64,000 bases of DNA. Origin: Phoebastria nigripes. Taxonomy: Eukaryota; Chordata; Aves; Procellariiformes; Diomedeidae. Positions 25,836 through 38,204 of the stretch are shown piece by piece; the stretch's first letter is position 1, and each line of letters begins with the position of its first letter. Made by a program: the position numbers and the translations under genes. Location of the stretch: assembly GCA_035582835.1 (NCBI GenBank), contig JAYKAV010003110.1:2702471-2766470 (forward strand), read 5' to 3'. Below the pieces are notes generated by a model. The model saw only the letters and a program-made list of their open reading frames with translations. It was not told the origin of the DNA and searched no databases.

Positions 25836-27030
25836 TATCATAAGAATGGCTGCACTGGGTCAGATCAAAGCTCCATCTAACCCAGTACCCAACAGCAGAT
25901 GTCTGAGTGGTTTAAGACAGAGTGAGCAGAGTGATTCCCTTCCCCCCTGCAACAGACTTCAGTAATTTACAGCTGAGGGATTCCCCACACCAGAGGTGGT
26001 TCCTTCTGTATTTCATATTCCTCAGGATTTCTTTACAAACCTAAAAAATCCTGACTTGTTTAAATGTTCCCTGTATGAATACTGTTTCATGGTGAGCCTT
26101 GCCACCATTCCCAGAATCTGGCCAAGCTCTAACATATCTTTATAGAGACAGAGGGGGACTGTAACTGCATATGGTCTTCAGAATACGGTAACACAACAGC
26201 TGTACAAAGAAACATAAATTTTGTTCTTTGTTTTGTTCTCTGTTTCCTTCCAAATAATTACTAACATTGGATTTGGTTTTTTTGATTGATACTAAGCTAA
26301 TGTTTTTGCAGGACTATTATTTCCATTTGTCTCTTTTGCTAAAGGAATATAATACAAATATTTCTACTTTTGTTTAGAAATATGTCTATTATAAGCCCAA
26401 GATACAACTACTGAGTGATAATAGACGTCTCAAGGTCCATCTTTTCATATGCAAAGCTAGAATTCCCCCCCGCCTATTAATTTACACTAACCCACGCTGA
26501 TTTTATCTGACGTTCTATCACAAAGCCATTCAAGACTTCGTAAACTCCATTTGCAGTTCTCTATAGTTGGCCCTTGTTTTAATTTCCTTCTGTAACAGTA
26601 TCATTCACAGACTGTCAGCTCACTATTTCTCCTTTTTTTTGAGAAGTGATCTCCATTTGCTGTGAAAATTGACCATTTATTCTTAGTTTTTGTTTCCTTT
26701 CATTCAGTTATTTATCCAATGCCAATAATTTTTTACTTATTCTCTGGAAACTTCTTAAACAACCTTTGGTGAGGACCCTCCTCAAAAGTCTCTTGAAAAT
26801 CCAACTAGACTACATTCTTTGTACACATTTCTTTTGACTCCCTCTAAACTCCCATAATTTGACTTCCCTGTGCTATGGCCATTTTGACTCTTCCCATACG
26901 CTGACTAATTCTAGACTTGATTCTAGTTCCTGCTAATCTGCATAGCACAGATGCCAAATTCCTTCCTCTGCAGTTCCCTGGGTATTTCCTGAAATAATTT
27001 TCAAAAAGCGTCAGGAAAAATTCATCTTAC
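25836..27030 (-). mobile_element. Ancient CR1/L3-type LINE copy, about 1.2 kb, colinear
   Basis: Read from the right end on the minus strand, this is a decayed LINE of the old CR1 group widespread in turtles, crocodilians and birds. In plus-strand coordinates the landmarks run 3' end to 5'. The 3' terminal block is AAGAATGGCTGCACTGGGTC (about 25843-25862), followed by CAGATCAAAGCTCCATCTAA. A block with ATATCTTTATAGAGACAGAG (about 26133) corresponds to the family's 'atatcttttttgagatgggg'. Next is a segment near 26230-26320 corresponding to the 'attcctaacattctgttagcttttttga' stretch, then ATTGACCATTTATTCTTAGT (26669). CCTTTGGTGAGGACCCTCCT (26763) is followed by the reverse complement of the RT motif region, at 26781-26817, reading V-V-stop-L-D-F-Q-E-T-F-E for the family's VVYLDFQKAFD. 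Then come CATTTTGACTCTTCCCATAC (26881) and CAGTTCCCTGGGTATTTCCT (26971). Order and spacing match one insertion. It is full of stops and indels and cannot be active. Confidence 0.88.
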
Positions 27031-27989
27031 AAACCAACACAATAGTGTTGTTCTTGTTTTGCTCCCTGAACTGGCTCACCATGGAACCCTGCAGGTCCCC
27101 TCACTGTCACTCAGGTGAGCTCTACAGCTAAAGAACAAATACATCTAAGGAACGAAAAGGAACAAGACCATCCTTTCCCATGATAGCTAGCTGTTGGTAA
27201 GCTGAGGCACAATACTATATGAATTGTTTAAGTAACTTGGCTTATTTTCAGCAGAGCACTGGGGAATGTACAGGTCAGCTACCATGTAGCAAGTCTGTGC
27301 AATGGAGAACCTCAAGCAAACAGCAAAAATATCTCAAACTGGCATAACTGAATGCAAAATACATTTTAGTCTAAACCTCAGTTCTACTTGCAAAACTACT
27401 TTTATGGGTTGGGATAGATGCTACTGAGGTGGATTTTTGTAACAGCCACTATTTATTCACCATAAATGTAAAGGGAGTCATCACGTTCTTTTAAGTAACT
27501 AGACAGGTGAAATGAGAGCAGTCTTCACCCCAGACACAAGCACATACAAGCAAACGTGGGTAGAGATGTTTGGTTGTGTGCGTTTGCCCACCAATAAAAG
27601 AAACAGCAAAAAACCCAGAAAAACTCATGAAGAAAGCAACAAAGTAGTGCTGAACACAAAAGGGTGTTTTGTGATCCTGAGGTTTCAGATTTAGCAGTTT
27701 CTGCTCTCACTGGTGCGGCTGTACAAAGAGCTGTACTAACACAAGTGAGGAGGAAAGGGGGACACAAAAGGCAATTTTTCTTTCTGCCAATTACATATTG
27801 GAAAAATGCATGGAGAAGCTGAAGGAATGATACTGAGAAGCAGCAAATAAGATATCATATGTGGACTGTAGGGAGGATATGCAGAACTGGGGGAAAAAAC
27901 CCCAAAACGTCTAACTTCTGTACCAGGCACAACCCTAGAAATGAATAGTTAAGAATACCATGTTTGTCCATGTGCTACTAATTCTATAA

Positions 27990-28075
27990 AAGGAGGAGTC
28001 AACGTGGCTTTCATAGAGGGAAGTTATATCTCACAAGGCTACCTCAAATAATGCCTGTTGTCAGTCAGCAAGTAA
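27990..28075 (+). mobile_element. Small CR1/L3-type LINE fragment, plus orientation
   Basis: AGTCAACGTGGCTTTCATAG followed by AGGGAAGTTATATCTCAC resembles the ORF2 stretch 'agtcaacatggcttttgtagagggaaatc..gcctcac' of the same ancient group as the element about 1 kb to the left, but on the opposite strand. Similarity fades after about 28045, so the right end is approximate. It may be an independent insertion, or part of a rearranged copy. Confidence 0.5.
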
Positions 28076-31000
28076 ATGAGATTGAACTGCTTGATAGAGA
28101 TGGGGCGCCCATCATGGAAGCCCATAACGTGATAGCCAGAAGCTGGGAAAATATACTGGAAGAAGTATCAGTCTTTACTTGCTCTGTTCTGGTATGATTT
28201 TCCTAACCATTTACTCATAGCCATTGTCAGAGGAGCTCGCTGGACACTTGCTCTGAGCCAGTGCATGCATTCCTATCTCATCCTCACAGAATTTATTGAA
28301 GCTGAACAGTTCTGAGGCTTCCACCCCTCTGCTAGATCTGGTTAAGACTGGCAAAAGAGTGAAAAAGTTATGAAGGGGAGGGAGCAAAAGGCAGCGAGAC
28401 AGACACACACAGCAGGATTACATGAGCCTCCTTTCTTCACATTCCTAAACAATTCCAGCAAAAGCTTCTGCTGAAGACTTGGCCACGGTTTTTATCTTGA
28501 AACATTTAGAATTCAAACGGGCATTTTTCATTGTCTTCAAACATATTTGGATTTAATGATAAAAATCCCATGGAAAGCATTTTTCTTTTTTAGCAGTATG
28601 TTCTGTTTCCTGTGATATATACAAAATTAAAGATCCCAAACCCACACAATTACAATGTCTTCACTGATACATCAATATTTACATTTCCCTATTTTAAGTA
28701 TGGAAGAGAAAATAAGTATCTTAATTAGGGTCATCAAGTAGTTTGGCTTATAAGATGTATTATCTTAGCTGATCTCATGTAGATTTTTTGCTAGTTTCAC
28801 GTATTTTTGAAAAGTGTTTTTCTTGCTAAAGAACATTGTTATAAAAAGCAAGGAATTTACCCTACCCTAAATTAAGTGTACTCTGATTTAATAGGTTAAA
28901 ATTAGATATTAGAACATATGCAAACACAGACTTTATTCATATGAATACTATGACAATCAAAACTGTTCTAAGCTCTGCTGTTGACTCATATTATAGTAAG
29001 AAGTTAAGTTTCAAAATCTAAGCACACCAAAACTTTGGAAAAATGAATTTCCAGTTCTGAGCTCTGCAGCTTGAACCTATTTCCAGTAAGAATTTATTGC
29101 TGTTTTGAATTGTAAATGGAGATTTAGAATATAAATAGGACCATCTGTAAATAACGGCACTCAGGCACCTATCATAGATGAAAACAAATTCCTTTTAGCA
29201 TCATGTGTGGAAAACACTTTAGTTAGAGAGATCAATAACAGTATTGAGATAGAAGCGTAGTCAGTGTGTTGAAAGCAACTGGGTCTGGGTAAGAAGTCAC
29301 AGGGAAAACCTCTGTAGCACAGGAAGTCCTTTCACTTTTCAGAACGTCATCCATCATGCTGGGGAAACGGCAGGAAAGTAACCTACTACTTCTTAATAGG
29401 CTTCTGCATAGCGAGTTGCTTTGAAGCAGCAGCTGCCCACAGTAAATTTCGCTGACCCTTAGAGCCTTTCTCCAAGTTTTCCAACTGTTTTGTCTCCTGA
29501 GTTACAACTCAGTGTTAGGTCCAAGTCACCAGCACCTGACAAAACTTAGAAGCTCCAACAATGTGAGAATGTAAAGGTTTCAGGGATGTTGTCTTTTCCA
29601 TACAGCACCAGCAGAGAGACCTGATGCCATTACATTTACCAATAGAGAAACTTTTCTCCCTCTGAGACAGGGACCATTTTAGAGGATGGCATTACACTAT
29701 GCACATGTGCACTATTATAGAATGTAAGATAAACAAAATGTTAGATTCCTGGCACAGGAGTTAGCACTCTGTCGTGATACCAAGTGCTATGTCTTATTCA
29801 TTAAACCTTAAACATGTTATAGTTTAAATCTGCTGTTTGCACCGAAGTGGTGAAATTAAATATTAACATGCAATTATGGAGAATGGCAGAGTATAACACC
29901 CTAACAATGTCCTACGGACATCAATTAACTAAGGCTTACAATACTTATTTATTCATGCCCTGCTAATCAAATGCACTCCTGCATTTTTTGTTCCAACATC
30001 TGTGGACTCAGTGCCAGCAAATTACTTGTTTTGCTTAACTTCCTCCTTAAACCATTCCTTCTCACCAGAGTTTGTGAAACAGAAGACATTATACCACTCT
30101 CCTTCAAACAAATCCTATCATCCTCTCCTCCAGTCCTCACTGACACCAGGTGTCACCTTCCTTCTTCCTGCTCCTTATCTGTTTCCTTTGGATTAGCCTC
30201 CTCTTCTTACTTTTCCCAATGCTGCTCATATGTTCCCTTCCTTCTCTGTCTTCCCCTCCCAATAGCAGTCTGCTACGGGTTCTGCGCATGCCATACTACT
30301 ACTATATAAGCACATACCTTTCACAGTACCACAGTCCTTCCTTCTAGAATGAATAAATCACAACAAAATGAAAAGATTGAGGATTTTTAAGAAGGTCCAC
30401 TTCTTTTCTGAAAATTTTGCAAACCAGGATATTAGTAACTTTTCCCATTTTCCTGTATCTCTGATTTCTTATTCGTTTTTTCAAAAGGACTATCTAGTGA
30501 ATAAAAGCTTCATTTAGCTTCAACAGTGGTGAGTAATCCAGCCTGATAGAAATGCTTGGCATGCTTATGTTAGTATTGGAGCTCCAGCTACTCTGTTGGC
30601 GTTCAAGGCTAGGTCTTCTGTACTGAACACTGCTAGATTTAATTGTGTTAAACACCAAAAATAGAATATTAGCACACTAAAATACTATGGCAAGATCACC
30701 ACTTCTCCTTTACACTTGCACATAATAAACAGATTGTAAATGTCCTTTTAGCTCCTCATATGAATAAAACACGGCAGGGGGTCAAATGATGGCAGAAAGA
30801 ATATTCATTCCAAGATTATCTGTCCCCAAATAACAAGTGGGTGGGATAGCAGAAGAATATTTGCCTTTCTTGGAAATTTGCCTGGGTGGTTAGAAAACTA
30901 ATACAAAATGAGATTAAATTGCTACCAGTATAGACTAGAAGCAAACCTCATCAAAAAAGAAAAAATTGTGACGTGGAATCAAAATTCATTACTTCATCTA

Positions 31001-34000
31001 TTTGTGAGACCATGCAAGTCAAACAAATAAAGACTTGCTTCATGAGAAAATGTCATCACCTGTTTTCTCTTTTAGAAGAATTGTGAATGAGTAGGAGACA
31101 ATGATTAAACAAGAAGAAACCTGGTAGAATGATTTTTAAGGATAGACTTATGCTTCATGAAATTCCAGCAAGTGAATACCACACGCGTTGTCAAGTAGCC
31201 TGAAAGTCAGACAACACCAGCCTACCAGTTATGCTTTGAAAATAAGATTTCACAAGGTTCCTAAAAGGGAAAAAAACCCCATCCTAATTTTGTTGGGGTT
31301 TAAGATTCTATGTAAATCACAACTGGAAAAACCTGTAAAGACATGAAGTCTTAGGATTGCATTGAGTTGCCCAAAGAAACAGCAATAATATCTTCAGTAA
31401 GTATTAATATTGAGAAAAATGGTGCAAAAATACATGTACCTGGAAAAATAATGAAAGACATGCCCAAACTAGCTAGCCTTGTTATTGGCTGTGTTTTTGT
31501 AGTTTTTCTTTTGTTATTTTTTAACTGTGGCAGTATAGAACTCAGGGCAAATTACAAAAGCTCATCTAAGAAATGAGATATAAACTTGGGTGATGAACTC
31601 ATGGTAGGACTTACCCTGCTGCAGTTAGTATAGTAAAGCATTTAATAAATTTTTATTATGACTAGCTTAAGAATATTTGTATTTCAGTGCAATCAACTAT
31701 AAATTAATTGCAGACTTATTATTCTCTACCACCAAACTACACAACAGAATGTTTGTACATTAGCATAACACAGCTCCAATCACAAAGATTGTGTAATGGC
31801 ACGCAACTCTATAACTATCAAAAGATGTCCATTTGTACTAGGTAGGGTGGCAGGATTTAATCTGGGAAAAAAGCACTTTGCAGTGCTTACTTTGTTGTCT
31901 GTATTATGAATATACAGATCATGTGGGATTTATGAAGAGAATTCTGAGCTGAAGGAATGCTTCCAAAGGCATATAATTTGCAAATTATTGTAACAGCCTT
32001 GTTACTTGGTTCAAATAATCCTTGAATACTTAATTTGCTTTCAATGGTCACTGACACCAAGCACTAAAAGCTTCATTTATGACAAAAGGGGGAGGAAGAA
32101 GATACACAACTTCATAGAGCCATGGGGAGGAGAATGTGTGTTGTCACAGTCAAACTTTGAGGAGAGCTATGGATCCTTAAATTTCCTTTCTAATAAAAGA
32201 ACCAGAAAGAGAATTCTTAAGGAAAATAATTGAAGAAGAATGGTCTCCATCTGGGAAAAGAGAGAATATATGAACTCAGACTAGATAGTTTCCAAGAATG
32301 AAACAGCCCTAATNTGGAGAGGAAAGATTAACTTTAGAAATCAGTTTTGAAATCGCATTCAAGGGGTGAAGTGCTATTCAGTAGCTCATGCAGTTCTCAG
32401 CAAGTATGTTTTGAGTAAAAAAGCAAGCTTAGTTTTGAATGACAATGCTAAGATGACTGAATACCACTCAATCAAATCTTTGGCTCCTTCAGTTAAGACA
32501 CACTTCAGAGAAATCATAAGCAGAAACTAGCAAAACACTGGCAAGTAAAAACGCATTTTATATTATTCTCTGTTTTGTAACTTTGATCCAATTTTAAAGT
32601 TGAAAATATAATCCCTTCTTTTGTTGAAATCCTCTCTATTTTTTTTTCTTTACCTTTTTAAACATGTCTAGTGTCCAGAGTGAAATGAGGTGAATCTGAC
32701 ATATGGAGATTCTACGGAGAAAATAAATCCCAAAACGTCAGTATTACTGAAATTTAGTGCAGTATGGAAACCTCAGGAATTACAATTTGCTTCTCATCAA
32801 GCTGCAAATGGTATTTTGAGGACTGGTACAAGAATCAGATCTTCTTGGGAGCTGGCAGATATAAGTAAAGTCCCTTTTGGTGAGGACCAAAGAATAATGT
32901 AAGAGCCTACAATTTTTGGTTAACATGATTTTGTCACAGCAGCTCTGAAAACTACCATAATATAAATAATAAACTTTGTTATTATAAATCTTCCAGCCAG
33001 TATGATATCCTTAGCTCCATACACTACTTCAGTCCTGTTTTTTCAGCCAGGGTAGTTTTAACCTGGTTGCATCCTCTGATGCAAGTCTGGAGTGAATCCA
33101 CCCAAATCCTCCTTCTTCTTCCAGGAATGAAAGTGGCAACAAGGGAGGAATGCACAGCTGTGAGCAAACCCATTTCTTTAGCAGCAAATACTAGATCATT
33201 GTTTAAAAGCAAACAAACAAAAAACCAACTTAAGTGCACTGATAATTCCTCCTCTCACATCAGTCTTTAGGCCATGCCCCTCAGTGGACACAGTAACCAA
33301 ATCTTTCTTCCTATAGTACTAGTAGGAAAAAGCCATAGAATAGCTCTCTGCAAAGGCCATTCCACTACTGCTAGACAGTAGCTAATTATTCCACAACAGG
33401 TTGCAAGACCTCTTTGTCCAACAAAAATGAAAGGTCCTGAGATATAAAAATTATATAGTGAAGGCTGCAAACAGATTTGAAATTAGATTTTTAACTGATC
33501 GAGCCAATTAATTTTGCTAGTATGGACCTATTTTTCATGGCGCCAAATAAAAATTCTTTTAGCTAAATCAGCATCTTTCTGGAGAGTTCTTCTTGAGTAA
33601 TTTTTACATGGATAATGCAAGTTTCCTTTCTTGATACCCGCCGATTTTCCAACAATTTTAGGATGTGGATAAAATGGCATCCTTTTTTGATCCCCAGGTT
33701 TAGTTTTTAATTATGTTTATTATTCAATTAAATGAGGCACAAATAAACTGTATCTATTTCATGTCCATCTATAAATTTATATCAATAGGGAAATCAACCT
33801 ATTATAAAACAATAAAGTTGCTGGTTTCTGGAGAATAGAAAGATACCAAAACCATTTGTAACTGTGTGTAGAAAACATGTTTTCCTTTTCTTATTTCTTG
33901 GTTTCAATTATAATATCAAGTTATATGAGATGTTTAATATAGAACGTCAAGTTCCAGTAAAAAACACAGAACATTCAAGGCCAATGTTTTGTGCATTTTA

Positions 34001-34626
34001 TCACTTTCATAAATAGATTGTTTCTTTTAGAGGAGGTTTAAAATTAATTTTTGGAAAAAAACAAACAAAAAAACCCCTGACAAATTAATCTTGAAGTTCT
34101 AAAGAATACACAGCAATCAGCAACCCACCGAATATTTGGAACAGAAATTAACATTACTGAAATATGATATTATATAAAACTAAATATCAAAGAAGATAAA
34201 AAATTGGACACAAAATCTTTATAAGAAGATTATTTGTATGCACTGCTTAGGAAAATTCAGGTTTAAACTGAAATAAAATAATAAAAATGATAGCAGTATA
34301 GCATAAATAAGCAGAGGCTGAAGGATGAGGTATAATTAAACTTAGTGAGTTTAGAAGAGCTGAAAATAGCATCCTGTGCAAATGCACCAGAGTTTTCAAC
34401 ACAGAAGTCCTGCTGGCCTCTACCTAAAATGACCAAATACAACTTAGCATAATTTAGAAACAAGAGAAAATCACCCATACTCTACTTTCCATTAACAGCC
34501 TCACAACTCTGAAGGGACAGAGTGCTCAAAGGCTCCACCTTAAGCCTCCAGGGTTGTTAAGGAGAGTGACATTCCTAACTCCCACATCAGGCTGACAATA
34601 AACTCGACTGAATTGCCCCCAGAGAC

Positions 34627-34666
34627 TGCTCCTATTTCTGTCACTGTGCTCCTACTCCTGTTACTG
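34627..34666. repeat. 20-bp imperfect tandem duplication
   Basis: TGCTCCTATTTCTGTCACTG is followed directly by TGCTCCTACTCCTGTTACTG (three differences). It is a short local duplication of no evident function. Confidence 0.8.
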
Positions 34667-35223
34667 TCTTACCCGTATCACACAAATTTTACTGCCGCCT
34701 CCCTTCTCTACAAACTAAGCTTATTTTTATGTCATATTTTCACCTCCTGAATGCAAATTTAATTTCTCATTTCTTGTTAATTACCCATTAACAGGAGCAA
34801 CCTGGTCACTCCGTACACTAAGATTTGATCAGAAAGTACCTAAGGAAGTCATATAAATGTATCAGGCTAATAAAACATGAATGTGTGTGTTGCAAAGAGG
34901 GTTCAGTTAAAAACTCAATTAACGCTAAATAAAATGACAAAAAAAGAGCCTACAAAATTACCTAAACATTTCAAATTTCATACACACTTAAATGCATGAA
35001 TTGTCTGAATGTCAAAATGTAAGTAAAAAGGAAGAACCCTAATTAGAAATCAAGAAATTGCCTTGAGAAATAAAGCTTTCTTCAAAAAAAAAAGTAGCAA
35101 AGATGTATCTAAAGTTCCCAACTCACTATATACAGAGGCTGAACCACAGAAAAATCAAAGCTGAAGAATAGCACGAGCCTTCTATTTCCCTACAATTTGC
35201 ATATGAATAAAGAGAACTGGTAA

Positions 35224-35277
35224 CGATGATATGGCACTAATAATAAAGTCCGATGATGTGGCATTAATTATAAAGTC
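35224..35277. repeat. 27-bp imperfect tandem duplication
   Basis: Two adjacent 27-base units, 35224-35250 and 35251-35277, each begin CGATGAT and end ATAAAGTC. They differ at about three positions and lie directly upstream of a poly-G run. Confidence 0.85.
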
Positions 35278-35284
35278 CCATGGT

Positions 35285-35297
35285 GGGGGGGGGGGGG
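35285..35297. repeat. Poly-G run (13 G)
   Basis: An uninterrupted G run follows the 27-bp tandem duplication. Its length is likely to be polymorphic or miscalled. Confidence 0.9.
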
Positions 35298-36014
35298 AAG
35301 AGAAAAAACCCAAAGATCATGACACCTAGTAGGAGTTAGGGTCACAAAAAGAAAAAAAGCTAAAATAGAAAGTTGCAGAGAAAACATCTGCAAGTAGTGC
35401 TACCGTTGAGAGAAAAGGGAGAAGCAGATGCTCATGTACACCATTACCAAGCAGCCTGAAACTGAAACCAACACCGTTGGTATGGGATTTTTCTTGCAAG
35501 ATCAAAAGGAAGCAGCAATGCCATCTGCTGTTTGCTTTGAAAAATTGTTAGAGCAGATGTTCCCATGTGTGGACCCTCCATCCCTTCTACTAAGAAACCA
35601 CTTGAAAAATAACCATGAAATAACATGGGGAAAACATCTGTATGGTATACAGCAGACCACCAGTAGTGAAGCATAGGAAAGCCAAGAGAGGAGGAGAGAA
35701 AGGGCTGGAGCAATTCAAGCACGTCTAAGACTAGGTCAGAGACAGGCACCCCATTGCGTGGCATAACCTTCATATGTATACATATGTATAACCACTCACT
35801 GGTTGTCTTTTCCTTTCGTTACTCAGCAGGAGGAAGCCAGATTTCTCACCCATCGGACCTATGTCAGGCAAGACACTGTGTGTGTAGTTAAGCCAAACAC
35901 CACAAAGAATGTACTAAAGAACCTGTATGGCAAGGCACAAGAATGACTTACTCCTTCCTCTCCCTTTCTATAGGCTTATATCCTACCTAGCACAATAAAA
36001 ACACAGTAGTGTAT

Positions 36015-36590
36015 TGTCCTGGTTTCAGCTGGGATAGAGTTAATTTTTTTTCCTAGTAGTTGGTATAGTGCTATGTTTTGGATTTAGTATGAGAATAATG
36101 TTGATAACACACTGATGTTTTTAGTTGTTGCTAAGTAGTCTACCAGTCAAGGACTTTTCAGCTTCCCATGCTCTGCCAGGTGCACAAGAAGCTGGGAGGG
36201 AGCATAGCCAGGACAGCTAGCCCAACTGGCCAATGGGGTATTCCATACCATATGATGTCATGCTCAGCATATAAAGCTAGGGAGAAGAAGGAGGAAGGGG
36301 GGGACGTTTGGAGTGATGGTGTTTGTCTTCCCAAGTAACCGTTACGCGTGATGGAGCCCTGCTTTCCTGGAGATGGCTGAACACCCGCCTGCCAATGGGA
36401 AGTAGTGAAGGAATTTCCTTGTTTTGCTTTGCTTGCGTGCATGGCTTTTGCTTTACCTATTAAACTGTCTTTATCTCAACCCATGAGTTTTCTCACTTTT
36501 ACCCTTCCAATTCTCTCCCCCATCCCACCAGGGGGGAGTGAGTGAGCAGCTGTGTGGTGCTTAGTTGCTGGCTGGGGTTAAACCACGACA
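36015..36590 (+). mobile_element. Solo LTR of an avian endogenous retrovirus (copy 1, 576 bp)
   Basis: It begins TGTCCTGGTTTCAGCTGGGA and ends GGTTAAACCACGACA, giving the TG...CA ends of a retroviral LTR. It is flanked on both sides by the same five bases, TGTAT (36010-36014 and 36591-36595), a target-site duplication. A TATA box (ATATAAAG, 36269-36276) and a poly-A signal ATTAAA (36459-36464) are in the right order for U3-R-U5 on the plus strand. No primer-binding site or internal retroviral sequence follows, so it is a solo LTR left by recombination between the two LTRs of one provirus. A 5-bp duplication suits ERVL-like (class III) elements, but I cannot fix the class from the LTR alone. 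About 150 bases between the TATA box and the poly-A signal differ from copies 2 and 3. Confidence 0.93.
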
Positions 36591-37657
36591 TGTATTTATC
36601 ATTATAGCTAGAGAAATCATGTGCTTTCCACATTTCTAAAACTGCTTTTATTTCAAAACTGTGAAATCTTCAACAATTTATACGGAACCTTCTATATATT
36701 CTGACAAATCTTTCAACAATACAAGTACAGTACAATCACAGGCACCAAGATGTTATGGTACCATCTAAATACTATAGGAGACAGACAGAAAGAAGATAGA
36801 AGGTGCTCTGAGTGTCTTATGTGTATCCTGGGAGTCTTAAAGGGGGCACATTTACCAGTCCTACAGCACTTTTAGAGATGATTGCAAAATATATTACCGA
36901 CAAAGAGACTAACTTAAAAATATATATTGTAACAAAAGACATTCCAGACAGTTGTGATATTAGAGAATTAGTTTGCCTGAATTTTAAAAAAAGTTCATGG
37001 CAGAATACTTTAAAAGGACTGATGGATTTGCACAGCATGTGATTTTAGTGAAGAAATTATACACTATGACAAAGTTCTGAAAGAAGTAAGAGAATGGATG
37101 ATAAGCATCATTGCAAAAAGTCTGAAGAAACAAACTACATATAGAAGTGAATTTTTTATTTCAGTGAAGACACCACAGTGAATTGTTCATTTCTCTTCAC
37201 CTCATGATCTCACATTTTAGAAGCTTATTAAAGAAGTTAACCCAAATAGCACTACACTACATAGATATTCTACGTACAGGCATATAACTTGACATTTCAA
37301 GTTGCCCTTGAAATTGTGCCACCTAATTGCTTTGCAGACAGCAGCCTGGAAAGGGAAGCAGGTTTTTTTAGAACTGCCATGTTCTTCAAACTGCCTTGGT
37401 CCCATCTCGTAACATACTTGCCAATGTATATATGAATAGACCTATTTCTTTCCTGGAACTCTGGAGGACCAGGGTGGACATTAACATTTTTTGACCTACC
37501 ACCTGTTTGCTATTATTTTAGGGAAGGAATAACAACTTGTTAAGCTTTGTTCTTAGCAGACTGCTGAGTCATGATCCGTACACTATAATAATTTGTTCCT
37601 GACTAATCTAGAATGATTGAAAAACACATTCAATCTTTCTAAGACTGACTGATGAAC
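36591..37657. other. Non-coding spacer between two solo LTRs
   Basis: These 1,067 bases contain no retroviral gag, pol or env similarity and no primer-binding site after the left LTR. The overlapping frames at 36812-37042 (plus) and 36817-37038 (minus) are not recognised. Confidence 0.65.
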
Positions 37658-38204
37658 TGTCCTGGTTTTGGCTGGGATAGAGTTAATTTTCTTCCTAGTA
37701 GCTGGTATAGCGCTGTGTTTTGGATTTAGTATGAGAATAATGTTGATAACACACTGATCTTTTAATGGTTGCCAAGTAGTGTTTATGCTAAGTCAAGGAC
37801 TTTTCAGCTTCCCATGCTCCACCAGCGAGGAGGTGCACAAGAAGCTGGGAGGAAGCATAGCCAGGACAGCTGACCCAAACTGGCCAAAGGGATATTCCAT
37901 ACCATATGACATCATGCTCAGTATATAAGCTGGGGGGAGTTGGCTGGAGGGCCACTGCTCATGGACTGGCAGGGCATCAGTCGACAGGTGGTGAGCAACT
38001 GCATTGTGCATCACTTGCTTTGTATATTCTTTTATTATTATTACTACTATTTTACTTTATTTTAATTATTAAACTGTTCTTATCTCAACCCATGAGTTTT
38101 CTTACTTTTACTCTCCTGATTCTCTCCCCCATCCCACTGGAGGTGGTGGGAGTGAGCGAGGGGCTGTGTGGTGTTTAGTTGCTGGCTAGGGTTAAACTAC
38201 GACA
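37658..38204 (+). mobile_element. Solo LTR of the same group (copy 2, 547 bp), no target duplication
   Basis: It begins TGTCCTGGTTTTGGCTGGGA and ends GGTTAAACTACGACA. A TATA box is at 37922-37928 and the poly-A signal ATTAAA at 38068-38073. Its 3' half, including GGTGAGCAACTGCATTGTGC, matches copy 3 but not copy 1. The five bases on the left (TGAAC) and right (GTAGA) differ, although both ends of the LTR are intact. A target duplication has therefore been lost by mutation, or the LTR is a product of recombination between different insertions. Confidence 0.92.

Larger units (their letters stand above)
27031..36014. other. Non-coding stretch, no gene seen (apart from the LINE scrap at 28.0 kb)
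   Basis: I recognise no gene. A C/T-rich patch at about 30040-30350 gives three overlapping plus-strand frames of 64, 65 and 112 codons. This is the signature of stop-poor base composition rather than of a coding exon. Two short tandem duplications and a poly-G run near the right end are listed separately. Confidence 0.55.

Noticed and set aside
29971..30347. Three overlapping plus-strand frames in a C/T-rich patch
   Set aside because: Open frames in several phases at once reflect pyrimidine-rich, stop-poor composition. The peptides are Ser/Leu/Pro-rich with no family resemblance.
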